Shown one piece after another: positions 30,620 to 41,010 of a stretch of 64,000 bases of DNA. Below the pieces are notes generated by a model that ran no database searches, had not been told where the DNA came from, and saw only the letters and a list, made by a program, of their open reading frames with translations. Source of the stretch: Stereocaulon alpinum (taxonomy: Eukaryota > Ascomycota > Lecanoromycetes > Lecanorales > Stereocaulaceae); NCBI GenBank assembly GCA_018257865.1, contig JAEUBA010000069.1, positions 62,001-126,000 of the forward strand, written 5' to 3'. The position numbers and the translations under genes are program-made. How positions within the stretch are numbered: the first letter of the stretch is position 1; each line of letters opens with the position of its first letter.

Positions 30620-31837
30620 ATGGCCACCGACAGCTTCCAATCACCCAACGCAATCCCTCCACGCAGAAGCTCATCAGGGCTCGGTAGCGGCTATATAAAC
30701 CCAGCCCAGCCAATCCTTACACCAGTCCCAGAGGGGGATTGGCTATCTCAAAGCAAGAAACATCCCACAACACCACCTTCTATGGCTTCATCCTACCCAC
30801 CCACCCCGGGCTCCGCAGATAGCATTGCAAAACATGTACATGGCATGGAGTGGTCTCAGGAGAAAGAGAAGATCGTCCTCGGGCCTTTCGAATATCTGTA
30901 CAACCACCCAGGAAAGGACATTCGAAAGCAGTTCATTGCGGCATTCAATGCATGGTTGAAGGTACCAGAGGAGAGCTTGGTCATAATCACAAAAGTGGTG
31001 GGCATGCTTCACACGGCATCCCTACTGTATGTTTCCGTATGAATCCTAGTACTCATTCCGACTAACACTGGATTAGAATAGACGATGTCCAAGACTCCTC
31101 GATCCTACGTCGAGGAGTACCTGTTGCTCACAGCATCTTCGGTGTTGCCCAAACGATCAATTCTGGCAATTACGTATACTTCGAGGCCCTCCAGCTGCTG
31201 GTGAAGCTCGGCAACCCCAAACTGATTGAGATCTATGGGGAAGAGCTCTGCAATCTACATCGAGGCCAGGGTATGGATCTCTTCTGGCGAGACACGCTTA
31301 CGTGTCCGAGCGAGGATGACTATCTCGAGATGGTTGGCAATAAGACTGGCGGCCTATTCAGATTGGCCGTGAAGCTTATGCAGGCCGAAAGCAGCGACGA
31401 CAAGTATGCACGCTCTCTGTTCGATTACTTGCTGTCCAGCTGATAATCTATCCAGGGACTACGTTCCGCTAGTGAACATGATAGGCCTCCTCTTCCAAAT
31501 CCGAGACGACTACATGAATCTCTCAAGCACCGAATACACCGAAAACAAAGGCCTCTGCGAAGATCTCACAGAGGGAAAATTCTCATTTCCAATCATCCAC
31601 AGCATACGAACGAACCCGCAAAACCGACAACTGATCAACATCTTGAAACAAAAGACCACTGACGACGTAGTCAAAAGGTACGCCGTCAAGTATATGGAGG
31701 GTACGGGCAGCTTCGATTACTGCAGAAAGATATTGAGGGATCTGCATGAGAAGGCATTGGCTATGATTGAAGTGATTGATGAAGGGCATGGGCAGGGTGC
31801 GGGTATCAAGTTCATCTTGGACAAGATGGCCGTGTGA
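30620..31837 (+). CDS. bts1: Geranylgeranyl diphosphate synthase
   Basis: Trans-prenyltransferase making C20 GGPP for protein geranylgeranylation and carotenoid/diterpene precursors. Exons 30620-31026, 31077-31403 and 31456-31837 encode 371 aa. The first aspartate-rich motif DDVQD (138-142) is created across the first splice (SLL-IDDVQDSS). The second is DDYMN in LLFQIRDDYMNLSS, the usual fungal GGPPS variant. Other family blocks are FEYLYNHPGKDIRKQFIAAF, RRGVPVAHSIFGVAQTINS, GQGMDLFWRD, KTGGLFRLAVKLMQ and GKFSFPIIHSI. A disordered Ser/Pro head of about 85 residues precedes. No terpene cyclase or P450 lies beside it, so it looks like the housekeeping copy. Start is the ATG after an in-frame GTG. 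Confidence 0.96.
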
Positions 31838-32353
31838 TCCGGGTTCATCATCGGAATATTGAACGATTCACGACTTATGTGGAATACCCAGGGTGCTGTC
31901 TAGATAGACCTCCAAATTAGCTTGCACTACTTTTCTTTCCAGAAAATGCTAGGTCGATCGAACAAGCATCTTCCACTGCGGTAATATGTCTTAAGGTCCA
32001 ATTTTGGACGGGTTTACTGAACCCAGAACACCTGAACGATATTCTTACCGATATAAGTAACTTCGAGCTGTTAGGAGATACGCCGGTGTTAGATACAACG
32101 GGCGGTGTGGCTAAAGGGGTGAAGTCCCTAGCTACTACTGACGACCTTAAGAGTCTTATATGGTGAGAATTAGCACTGCAAATCGGTTGCTCGTTGGGTA
32201 CTTGTTTGGTGCGATCATTTACCTGATAGGGTGGATATAAAGGCTGTCTAATTTCCAAGCTCATCCAAAAGAAAGCAAACAGCAACTGCTCATCGCACAT
32301 CCAGGTATCATCTGCTCAATCCACATTCAATCAAACGCCCCCATACCCTCAAT
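31838..32353. other. Intergenic between convergent genes
   Basis: 3' flanks of the GGPP synthase and CsbD-like genes. A minus-strand open frame of 127 codons (31917-32300) has an ATG but no recognisable features and a composition like its other-frame neighbours; not called. Confidence 0.45.
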
Positions 32354-33084
32354 CTAAGCACCAGCCTGCTTCTGAATATCCGCCTGCGCACTCCTCAACT
32401 GCGTCTTCCCATCATCATGCTGCAACTGCTTCTCCATCTGCCTCTCCCTATCCCCCGTAACGCCCGCAGCCATTCCCCCCAACGTCCCCTCAACCCGTTT
32501 CTTCATACCGCTGCCATAGTCAGCAAGCTGGCCCTCAGCTTCTAAGCCCTTGCCTTCAGCATTCTGTTGCTGGCCCTCTTTCTTTAAACCTTCGGCGCCT
32601 AAGAGGCCACCGACGGCTTCTTTGGCTGAGCCCATGGCTTGGTTGTAGCTGCCTTCTTGGCGGCGTGGGTCGTCGGTTGAGAAGCCGCCGGAGCCTGAGG
32701 CGGCGAATGGACCGACTTTGCCGACTGTGTTGGAGGCTTCTTTTTCGGCGGCTGCTTGGTCTTTTTTGGATTCGCCTTGGGCCTGGGGGGTGTTAGTTGT
32801 GGTATCTTGCGGAAGAGTCTGGGGGTGTTTGAGTTATGGGGGGTGCTGATTGGTGGGTGGTGATAAGGGGCTGTATCATGAAGAGGGGCGGATGTTGGGG
32901 GGACCACGCTGCAAAGACGTGTGGGTTGTGGATAGGGCATGGAGAGTGAGGGGGATCATGGGTGTAAAGAGGCTGAGCTTACTTGTTGGCCTGTGCTGCC
33001 AGTTATGCTACCTAGTACAGACTGTCCAGCACCAACAGCTGAGTCGACATAAGACTTGAGGGTGGAGGATTGATTATCAGACAT
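32354..33084 (-). CDS. CsbD-like stress protein (mismatched-base/cruciform-DNA recognition protein type)
   Basis: Two exons, 33084-32983 and 32782-32354, separated by a 200-nt intron (GTAAGC donor, CCCCCCAG acceptor), which is long for this genome. The 176-aa product starts MSDNQSSTLKSYVDSAVGAG and continues after the splice as AQGESKKDQAAAEKEASN. Two CsbD-like modules follow: GSYNQAMGSAKEAVGGLLG with NAEGKGLEAEGQLADYG, then RVEGTLGGMAAGVTGDRERQ. It is hydrophilic and Gly/Ala/Gln-rich, ending in DIQKQAGA. Fungal homologues are annotated as mismatched base pair and cruciform DNA recognition proteins and are often stress-induced; the molecular role is unproven. Its promoter, shared with KTI12, contains a TATA box and an AGGGG element. 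Confidence 0.88.
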
Positions 33085-33446
33085 TTTGAGTAGGGTGGTC
33101 AGTCTTGAGGTGGTATAAGTTTGACAAAGAGTATCTCGTAGGATAAGATCTGTTCTGTAAGAGTCTGAAGTTGCTCGTGTGTTTGTGGGATGTTGTGAAT
33201 GGGAGAAGTGAGAGGGAGCCTTGAGTGTTTATATTCCTACAGGCGCGCAAGGGCAGGCGCACCAGAGCGAGGGGCAACGTGGGGCAGGTACAGGCCTTGG
33301 CATGACGTGTCCCTGCATGAGTAGCGCGTTTGGCTTGGCCATGTGGGGGAGCATGGGATTCTCCAACAGATCAGCTATCAGCTGAGCATAAGGTACACGC
33401 TTCGAATCGTAGTGCTTTGATTCGGCCGAGGTCTAATCATTCGGAT
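33085..33446. promoter_or_regulatory. Bidirectional promoter of the CsbD-like gene and KTI12
   Basis: 362 bases between head-to-head genes. On the minus strand a TATA box lies at 33228-33233 (about 145 bases before the CsbD-like ATG) and an AGGGG/CCCCT stress-response-like element at 33270-33274 (with GTGGGG just beyond). Both suit an inducible gene on the minus side; I see no TATA for KTI12. Confidence 0.45.
33228..33233 (-). promoter_or_regulatory. TATA box of the CsbD-like gene
   Basis: Minus-strand TATAAA within GGAATATAAACAC, correctly oriented and placed about 145 bases upstream of the start codon; the transcription start would then be near 33200. Confidence 0.4.
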
Positions 33447-34489
33447 ATGCCTGTATGTACTTTAGTTCGAGTGTCACTGAATGATAAGCTGACCGACGCA
33501 GCTGATTCTGATCTCAGGCTACCCTTCCTCGGGCAAGACCTATCGTTCCAATCAGCTGGTCGAATACTTCAAATCTAAAATCGCGGCGTCTGCAGACGCG
33601 CGGATTAGTCGTTTGACTGTTTGCCATATCAACGATCAGTCGCTCGGCCTCAGCAGAGACGTGTACAGAGAAGCTCGGACAGAGAAGGATGCTCGTGCTA
33701 CAGAATACTCTGCTGTCAAGCGAGCTTTAGGGAAGGATACCATCGTTATTGCGGACGGGTTGAATTATATCAAGGGCTTCCGATATCAATTGTATTGTGA
33801 GGCAAAAGCTGTGCAAACGCCGATTTGTGTGGTGAGATTCCCGCTTGGGGGATTCGTGGTCGATACGGACACAGGCTGACGAGCCTAGAGGTCCATGTAG
33901 GAACGCCGATTCAGAAGTGCGAAGAGATTAATGCAAGACTGCTCGAAAGCAAAGAAGAGGATGGAGGATACGCCAACGACCTCTTTGAAAATCTGGTGTA
34001 TCGATATGAAGAGCCAAACGGCATGACAAGGTGGGATAGTCCACTCTTCACGGTTCCCTTTGACGATGAGAAGCCGCCACTGGAGGAAATCTGGGAGACT
34101 ATGATTGGCTCAGAGGGGAAGGCGAAGGTTGTGAAGCCTAACCAGGCAACGATAATGGTAGGCATCATTGCCCAGATAGGGCATGAAATAGGAGGGCTTA
34201 CACTAGTCTACAGAAACCGGCCACCGCATCCGATTATCTCTACGAACTCGACAAGACCTCACAAGAGATACTCAATTCTATTCTGGACTGGCAGAAGGAC
34301 CATCCTGGCGAAGGCGGAGGTGAGCTTGCAGCAGGAGAGGGAATCATCGTATTACCTGCAAACCCAGTCTCATTGCCACAGTTGCAAAGGGTCAGGCGGC
34401 AATTCATATCACTCAACCGTCAGCATAATCTGCCAAAGAGCCGAATACGGAGTTCATTCATCGAGTATCTCAACTACAATCTAGGCTGA
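33447..34489 (+). CDS. kti12: KTI12, Elongator-associated P-loop protein (tRNA wobble-uridine modification)
   Basis: ATPase that binds tRNA and supports Elongator in U34 modification. Four exons: 33447-33452 (6 nt, Met-Pro), 33502-33831, 33891-34157 and 34214-34489, giving 292 aa. The first splice makes MP-LILISGYPSSGKTYRSNQL, with the P-loop GYPSSGKT at 8-15 right at the N-terminus. Further family blocks: VIADGLNYIKGFRYQLYCEA, CVVHVGTPIQKCEEIN, the C-terminal tRNA-binding-type domain with YELDKTSQEILNSILDWQ, IVLPANPVSLPQLQRVRRQF and NYNLG at the end. The second intron uses the later of two tandem acceptors (TAGAG), needed to keep VVHVG in frame. Divergent from the CsbD-like gene. Confidence 0.93.
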
Positions 34490-34628
34490 GCTTTCAGGAC
34501 GCGCTCGCTACTGATGTTCAACTATCTAACCTCCTGACCTCTTTCATGGGAAGAAAGTCATGGCAGACTGCACGCAAAAGAGCCAAGTCCAACGCCAAAC
34601 GAAGGACCGTAATTCGTCCTTGCTCCTC

Positions 34629-35206
34629 CTAGTTCGGCATTCTTGCTGCCAAATGCTTCAAACCGCTTTGGCTTCGAATGCCTTGGTACCACTCCCCCGA
34701 GCGAACCCTAAATAGGTTCTTCACAACCTGCGAAAACCCTTTGCAGGGATGTTGTCCCTGCAAGCAGATACGACTACCTCCCTTAGCGTCGTACGTCCAA
34801 TCGCGCTCATCCAGCTCCTTAGGCTTTAAGCAATCGACTCTGCCAACCGTAAAACCCTCCATATGTTGAGCACCATGCTCAATGAAGCACCTAGCGCACT
34901 TTCGTCCAGCCCAGAATGCCTTTTTTACATGACCATCCATGAACAGGTTGGCTTCGAGGAGGTTTTCGCACTTCGAACAGATGAGACCAAGGAGGCGGCC
35001 ATCGGCTTTGCGACGGGCGCTCCTTTCGAATTTGCAGTTCAGGGTGAGCCATCCGGCTTTTGTCAATTTTGGGGTTGTTTCCTTATGGTATAGAAATTCC
35101 TGGAGACAAGGCGGAAGGCGGCGAGGTGGGAGGCGATCACGCCTTGGATTTCGGGGGGGGGGGATGTCAATGGGAATGTGTGCTTTATTCTATATCTCTT
35201 TAACAT
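34629..35206 (-). pseudogene. Frameshifted F-box/zinc-ribbon gene
   Basis: Two halves in two frames. From the ATG at 35206, one frame passes through an 11-base C run and reads PPPEIQGVIASHLAAFRLVS then RNFY, an F-box-like core, ending at TGA 35063-35065. The other frame overlaps it and continues to the stop at 34629 with LTLNCKFERSARR, LICSKCENLL, KCARCF and CKGFSQVVKNLFR, the Cys-pair region seen in the intact relatives. There is no room for a normal intron between the halves without deleting the F-box, so a frameshift is the simplest reading. The F-box also looks shortened by roughly ten residues. An assembly error near the C run cannot be excluded. Confidence 0.6.
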
Positions 35207-35965
35207 CCAGTAGTATTCCATGGTCATGGCTTACTCACTTCGGCTTAACTTTCGACTTTGCTATGGCCACGATTACTAGATATCCGCACGCGTTCTATCG
35301 TATATCAAGACGTCAGACGCCTGCTCACCCAAGAGTCATGGCATTAGTCTGAACATTTGTCGTCACTACCTGCGGAGTCTAGCGTCCCTTCTCGCAAAAC
35401 CATCCGCTTTGAAAGTGCGGTCCAGATCGTGATTGTACGCTGAAAAGAACATAGGAACCTGGGCAGGGCTCGAATGGTATGCATGGGACTCGCGATGGTA
35501 TAGGTACAGAGGTGTTAGAGATGGCAGCTCTCTGAAACTTGTCGGAGATCTGCCGGCTGCGAGGGTGTGGAGTAAGTTAGCGGACGTTCTATACAAGTGG
35601 ATGAGCAGTGTGTTCATTATGCACTGTCGATGGAAGGCTTATTTGCAGAAAGATGTCTTGTAGACTGAGGTGGTTACTGTGTTTCGTTATTTGCTCGTGT
35701 ATCTGTAGGGTGGACATTTCATCGCTGATATATGCATGTAAGGTCTCTTAGTATGGTAAAACTTTCGTCTTGCTGTTGTAGTTCTTTTATCTCCTCAAGG
35801 CTCTGCATGCTAAGTCATGACCTGCTCTCTCATTTGACACCATGTAATCTCGTCTATCTCGCTTTGCTCACAAATTCATTTTTAAAGATGAAAAAAAATT
35901 CACCGTCGATTGTAATACGACAGACTCTTTGTCCGCATGTTACTATCCATCCGTTCCACCCGTGC
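35207..35965. other. Intergenic, nothing recognised
   Basis: 750 bases between two minus-strand F-box/zinc-ribbon loci; AT-rich near 35735-35900. Short frames only. Confidence 0.45.
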
Positions 35966-36598
35966 TCAAGGGATCTGCACCCCATGAATGTTATACCTCA
36001 ACCCCCGATCGAGCCCATACCTAGTCACCAGGAACTGCGGAGCCCTAGGACCGTGGCATGACTCCCAAGCTTTGATGGCTGTCCAACAAGCCCTACACCA
36101 CCGCTGTCCTCCAGTGTCGATCTTCTTGGCTTTGATGCCCTGCGCCTGCGCCTTGGTCTTCTCAGCTTTCCGCTCCTGTACATAGCTCCCCTCCTTATTC
36201 GACGGTAAGGCTTCGTGACAGCCTGCGCACCAAAAGCTCCTGACGTCCTTATGCATGAAGCTCGCCTTTTCGTAATGGCCTCTGAGAGCCGAACAATCTA
36301 TACAGAGGCGCCGGCCAAGACACTTGTTCTTGGATTTAGAATCCTGAAACTTGTCTCGTGATAGAAGCTCCATGCACCCTACGCAGAGCAACTCGAGCTC
36401 AGGATACTCTTTGCGGCGGAATTGTCCTTCGAACTGCTTGTTGAGCTTCGCGTATTGTGTTCTGCTCATGATCGGTGCTCTCCCTGTCAGTGAAAGCATC
36501 GCTTTCGAGAGGTACCTGAGCGTCGCATGTGACGCTGGTTCGAGATATTGAGCGACCTCCGCCATTATTTCGGGCGGTATCGAGTCGAGAGATAGCAT
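35966..36598 (-). CDS. F-box protein with zinc-ribbon-like Cys pairs
   Basis: Uninterrupted 210-aa ORF from an ATG. The F-box is at the very N-terminus (LDSIPPEIMAEVAQYLEP, then TLRYLSKAMLSLT). A linker with MSRTQYAKLNKQFEGQFRRK leads to four cysteine pairs: LLCVGCMELL, RRLCIDCSALRGH, FWCAGCHEALPS and RWCRACWTAIKAW, spaced as two zinc-binding units. A Lys/Ala-rich insert (ERKAEKTKAQAQGIKAKK) lies between. Same architecture as the gene at 18242-19018 and the broken copy at 34629-35206. Predicted Skp1-binding substrate receptor; substrate unknown. Intact and probably functional. Confidence 0.75.
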   Translation of the reverse strand: MLSLDSIPPEIMAEVAQYLEPASHATLRYLSKAMLSLTGRAPIMSRTQYAKLNKQFEGQFRRKEYPELELLCVGCMELLSRDKFQDSKSKNKCLGRRLCIDCSALRGHYEKASFMHKDVRSFWCAGCHEALPSNKEGSYVQERKAEKTKAQAQGIKAKKIDTGGQRWCRACWTAIKAWESCHGPRAPQFLVTRYGLDRGLRYNIHGVQIP

Positions 36599-38748
36599 TC
36601 TGGAGATTGATCAAAGCGGAAAGTGGCAGGGTTTCAGCCACAGTTGCATAGAAATTTTGCAACAAGTAGCTCCAGGTGAGCTGGGTAAGGTCTACCTGAA
36701 TGGATATCTCTAATTCCTAAAGGGGTAGATAACAGCTTAGGATAGCCCAGATCGGAGCTTCGAATACTCTTTCGGCCTGTATATTCTGTCAAATTGTAGC
36801 AGCGAGAAGCGCACAATGCCAAGAGACGGAACCGAATTCATGCAGATGTTACTTACTCCTGACTTTGCTTGATGAGTCTGGAATTCGATTCCTCGATCTG
36901 AGAGCCCTGAGTGGAGTTTGGTATGCTTTCTTAGCCTCAATTTCACATCAGATGGTTTCAGTGATGAGCATGAAATGGAATTATATTCACTCAACCCAAT
37001 GGCACACCACTCCAGTTTGAGTTCGTTTGCGCTGGCCACACTGAGATTTCCTTGGCAGCAGAATTCAGCTGTGGTCAATGAGACAAGGCAAGAGTATAAA
37101 CTATGTCACAGTTGATGGAATCTAAGCATGGAAAGAGAAGATGAGCGGCCTGAAGGCGTAGCGAGGATTGTAGTGTTGGGTTTAGAAGGGTAAAACCATG
37201 TAAGGAGATGTTGAAGTTCCAAAATTCAGTAGGGACGGCTGGGTGAGTATATACAAAAGAGTCCTGGGGGCGTTGGCAGCGTTCACTGCCACCCTGTATA
37301 GAGCCTTGGGTATGTATATATTGAATAGCTGTACGTGACGGAATAGAAAGGGAGCGACTTCGATACCGCACACCATGTGACGGAGAAGGTGGCGGATGCT
37401 TAGAATGTGCAGCAAGTAGCGTGAAGAAAGTATGGACATACTCTTCAGCTTGCACCTTCACAAGCTCGCTACGCATGTCAATCAGCATCGAAATGGTGCT
37501 CTAGCATACATGTTCAATTCCCCTTGTTTCCACATCCTAGAATCCGTATTTTTATTAGCGGATGTTAGCTATGGGACTATCAATAATGAGGGAGCTTTCC
37601 AGTAGCCTCGCGCTCTTGCTTCTGCTCCTCCTTCCTGCCTGCTTGTCCGAAACAAGATGCGGTGATTGTGGCCATCTTGTCGCCGGACAAAGGGGCAAAG
37701 GTGCGTGAAGTAGGGCGTACGTATGTCACCGCTTACTTTTGTGTTGCTATAATGGACCGTTGTGAAGCTTTACGTTCAATCTGTCGGTTTGCCTATAGCG
37801 CCTGTGAACGATGGAATGCCAACACTTCCCTACATTGCTACCTTCACGTTTTTCATAGGCGAGGGATTTGCACAGTTGATGGATTCCAGCGTGGGGAGTC
37901 CTGGTAGCATCATCCAACATCGTCACCATTATAGATTGAAGAGGGCTCATGTCACTCTTCCAGCTTCAGGCCAACAGCAGCGGGCGCATCCTCTGCCACT
38001 CTGGCCTTACGGGTCAGTCCAATCATGGGCCATTACCACTCACTGCTCCACAGACTTGACTCCTAGGTCAAGCTAGTACAAGAAGTATACTAATAGCTGA
38101 AATGCTTCGGCTTTTTCACGTGTAGGCGTGCCCATGCTCATGGAATAGGGCCAGAGTGGGTCAGTCAACTGCAGTTCATCTGCAATTTAGAATGAGACAT
38201 TGAGTGTGACCTTTCTGGTAAGAGCTAGGATGTCTGGGGTGGCTCCTGGAGCGAAGAATGTCACAATGCCATTTCCCTTGTGGGGGTTGCAAGGCATTCC
38301 ACAAGGTGTTCGTCGGCTGGATGACGGTTTTAGGAGACTTTACAGTCTTTTAAAGTTTTTTCATGATTTTAAGTATCATAAAGCTCGAGGCATAGCTCAG
38401 ATGCAAGCGCTATGGGGTCAAATACTGGCCCTCAATAACAATGGGCCTATGTGAAGCAGATGCTGGTAAACGTCTAGATCGCGAGGATATAATGCACAGT
38501 CGAATGTCAGCAACAAGCAAAGGTTTGGCATAGTAAATATTGCAGGTAGTAGCATCAATGATAACAAGATGTGATTTTCCCCGACTCCGATTCATGATAT
38601 CCATCTGATGTCGCCTGCAGTGCTACGAAGTCTTGGCGCGCCAAGATTTCTCCCCACCAACGCCGCATTTGCAAAATCGTAAACACAACCACTACCAGCA
38701 ATCTTACCATCAATCATCCGCTACGACTCTACCACTACCTACATAATC
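36599..38748. other. Gene-poor stretch, no gene recognised
   Basis: 2.1 kb. Open frames at 37075-37488 (minus, ATG start, Ser/Pro-rich) and 37762-38076 (plus, GTG start, one hydrophobic stretch) show no recognisable domain and are not called. No tandem or inverted repeat, tRNA or transposon end seen. Position between F-box loci suggests degraded accessory DNA. Confidence 0.4.
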
Positions 38749-39683
38749 ATGGAATCATTATTATCGCTATCATTCGACTATCTGTCTTCCAATGACGGCA
38801 TCAAAATACGCAAAGGTCTCCGCCAAATAGAAAGCCTCCTGGCACAAATATGTCTTTCCAGATCGCCCTCATCCACCGCAGCAGCAGCAGATAGGCGACA
38901 TTCTGTAATAGAGAACGGGGCATCAAATGGATTCTCACCAAAGCAATCGACGAAGGAATTATCAAGCCTGAAAGATGATCCGGCATTTAGGGAGTTCTTC
39001 AAGTTACAGGAAGGTTTTGAATGGAATGGTAATTCCCCCAATGCTCATCACCATATATACCACAGGAGTACAAATGCTGATACTAAACAGTCGCAACCCG
39101 CCTAATCCTAACCCTCGAACGCCTCCTCTCCCATCCCCAAACCGGCGCCCACGACCTCCTCCTCGTCTCAACCCTCGACACCCTCCACGGCATGCTCCTC
39201 CTCCACCCACCCTCTCGCACCCTCTTCGCCCGCGAAATATACATGAATCTCCTGCTCGACCTGCTCGAACCGACGAATTGTCCTGCTATCCAGTCTTCGG
39301 CGTTGTTGACGCTTGTGACGGCATTATTGGGCGAGCCGAGGAATGTGCGATGTTTCGAGGCCGTGGATGGCTTACTGGCGGTCACTAGTTTATTGAAGGG
39401 TAGGGAGACGGGGAGAGAGGTGAAGATGCGGACTGTGGAGTTTCTGTATTTTTATCTGATGCCTGAGACGCCGCAGGGAGTCAATGGGGATGGAATGAAT
39501 GGTGGACTGCAGAGGAGTCCGAGTAAGAAGTTGAATGGGGGAGTTTTACCTGCCCATGCGAGGGAGGCGGAGACTAGGACTACGGAGGAGAAGCAGGCGT
39601 TGCTGGGGAGGCATTTGAGTAATGTGGAGGATCTGGTGGAGGATTTGAGGGAGAGTGCTGTTTTTGGGGCGAGATTGGTGTAG
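38749..39683 (+). CDS. cdc14: Cdc14 (S. pombe type) septation initiation network protein
   Basis: Non-enzymatic partner of the SIN kinase Sid1 at the spindle pole body, needed for septum formation (unrelated to the Cdc14 phosphatase). Exons 38749-39028 and 39091-39683 are joined across a 62-nt intron (GTAATT donor, AAACAG acceptor), giving EGFEWN-VATRLILTLERLL. The 290-aa product is an all-helical repeat protein: FDYLSSNDGIKIRKGLRQIE at the N-terminus, LKDDPAFREFFKLQEGFEWN, LLLVSTLDTLHGMLLLHPPS, SRTLFAREIYMNLLLDLLE, SSALLTLVTALL and TVEFLYFYLMPE, then a variable loop and LSNVEDLVEDLRESAVFG. These are the signatures of the fungal CDC14 family. The G+C-rich second exon has long antisense frames that are not genes. 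Confidence 0.92.
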
Positions 39684-39883
39684 CTGGAAGGGATATTTGG
39701 GTGGAAATTGAGCGATATGGATTGTTGGCTTGCATCTGCGAGGAGTTGGTTGGCATTGTGTGTCAGCATATGAGCGACCGTTGAGCGGACATCCAGCGAG
39801 CATCTATGTATACTAGCATTGCGAAGCGAATTGAGTTTCAATTCCTTGAGTGGGAATGCACTCCAGAGTCCTCCATAATTCTA

Positions 39884-41010
39884 TCAGAAATATGCCTTCA
39901 GTATCTTCATTCGATGACCAACAAGGTTCGGATGACATCTCAGTCCATCGGCCATCCTCGTGTCCCTCCAATCAAGCTCCTTGTCTAATAAGAGATTCGT
40001 GTAAGCAAAGACACTTGCATCAAAGATCCCCGGCTTCTTCTCTCCAAAGAAATATTCGTCATCTCCGAGCAGTTCTGATAGAGCCGCAAATGCTTTTTCA
40101 CTTTCTTGACATATAGCCTCGACGTCGATACGCGAAGACTGCTTAAGAAGTTCGGCTTCCGCGGCGGTGCGGAGCTGACGTGATAGATTTATTCGGACCA
40201 GTGTATTTGTGGTGCTTGGGGCGATGTAGAGGGGGTATGCGATGGCGTTGAAGTTGGAAGGTGAAACATAGAGCGAGTAGAGCTAAGAAGCGTACACATT
40301 AGTCGATGGATAGTTGGAAAGAGGAAGACCGCATACATATGCGTTGCGTATTCGGTGATCAAGAAGGGACATGTAAGCTTCGTAGCGCATGTCCGAGGTA
40401 TCCCTAGAAGCTGTGGCCTCTTCGGTGGAGACCCTCGCCTCAGGTCGAGCTCCGCTTTGCTTTGCTTGCTTGCTGCCCAGATTCGAGCTCTTGCTATCCG
40501 CTCTTCTCTTTTCGATTGCATCACGCGTCCAACGCTGTATGCGATTCGAGGGCACGGGCGACGGGGGAGCTTCGACAGACATGGAGCTTGACGAAGCTGG
40601 CAGCAGGAATGGGAGAGCTCCAGTTGGCGAGGCATGATTGTTTGATGATATGGTTATGAAGGGGAAATTTCGGAACTTCAGATACGCCTGCCAGGATATG
40701 TTGGCACTTTTTGTAGAAATGTTAGGCGCCTTCCATTACTTACCTGCCACTTAAGACAGCCAGGGTTGAATGACGGTACGCCCGCCTTAGCTCCATCATT
40801 TGTCGCGAAAATGTACAAGGCATGCGGATCCCTTTCGTAAGCTATTTGTTGTGGGAGCTCATTTTCAGAGTATGTTTCAAGAGGAAACTTATCAAAAAGA
40901 CGCTTTATGGGCTGGGGCGTCGCAAACCATGGCCATGACAAATTTTCGATTTGCGCTTTGGCTCGAGGCTTTGGCTTCTCCTCAGGCGTAGCGTTAGCAT
41001 CTTGTGACAT
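39884..41010 (-). CDS. sam37: SAM37/metaxin-like mitochondrial outer-membrane sorting protein
   Basis: Subunit of the SAM/TOB complex that inserts beta-barrel proteins into the outer mitochondrial membrane. Exons 41010-40744, 40687-40337 and 40282-39884 encode 338 aa. The N-terminal thioredoxin-like Tom37 domain includes PLETYSENELPQQIAYERDP, ALYIFATNDGAK, GCLKWQ-AYLKFRNFPF (across the first splice) and SPTGALPFLLP. After a charged linker (residues about 115-165) the GST-C/metaxin domain follows. It reads LYSLYVSPSNFNAIAYPLYI, then GDDEYFFGEKKPGIFDASVF and AYTNLLLDKELDWRDTRMAD, ending MKILKAYF. The last exon is invisible unless the splice at 40283-40336 is applied. No C-terminal membrane span is present, as in metaxins of several filamentous fungi. 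Confidence 0.88.

Noticed and set aside
31917..32300. 127-codon minus-strand ORF between GGPP synthase and the CsbD-like gene
   Set aside because: Has an ATG but no domain and random-looking composition; lies in a convergent 3' flank.
37075..37488. 137-codon minus-strand ORF
   Set aside because: ATG start and a plausible first 30 residues, but the rest is featureless; no support.
37762..38076. Plus-strand frame with one hydrophobic stretch (PYIATFTFFIGEGFAQLM)
   Set aside because: GTG start and only one possible membrane segment; considered as a transporter relic but no family motif.
39004..39385. Arg/Gly-rich frames antisense to and within the second Cdc14 exon
   Set aside because: By-products of the G+C-rich Cdc14 reading frame.
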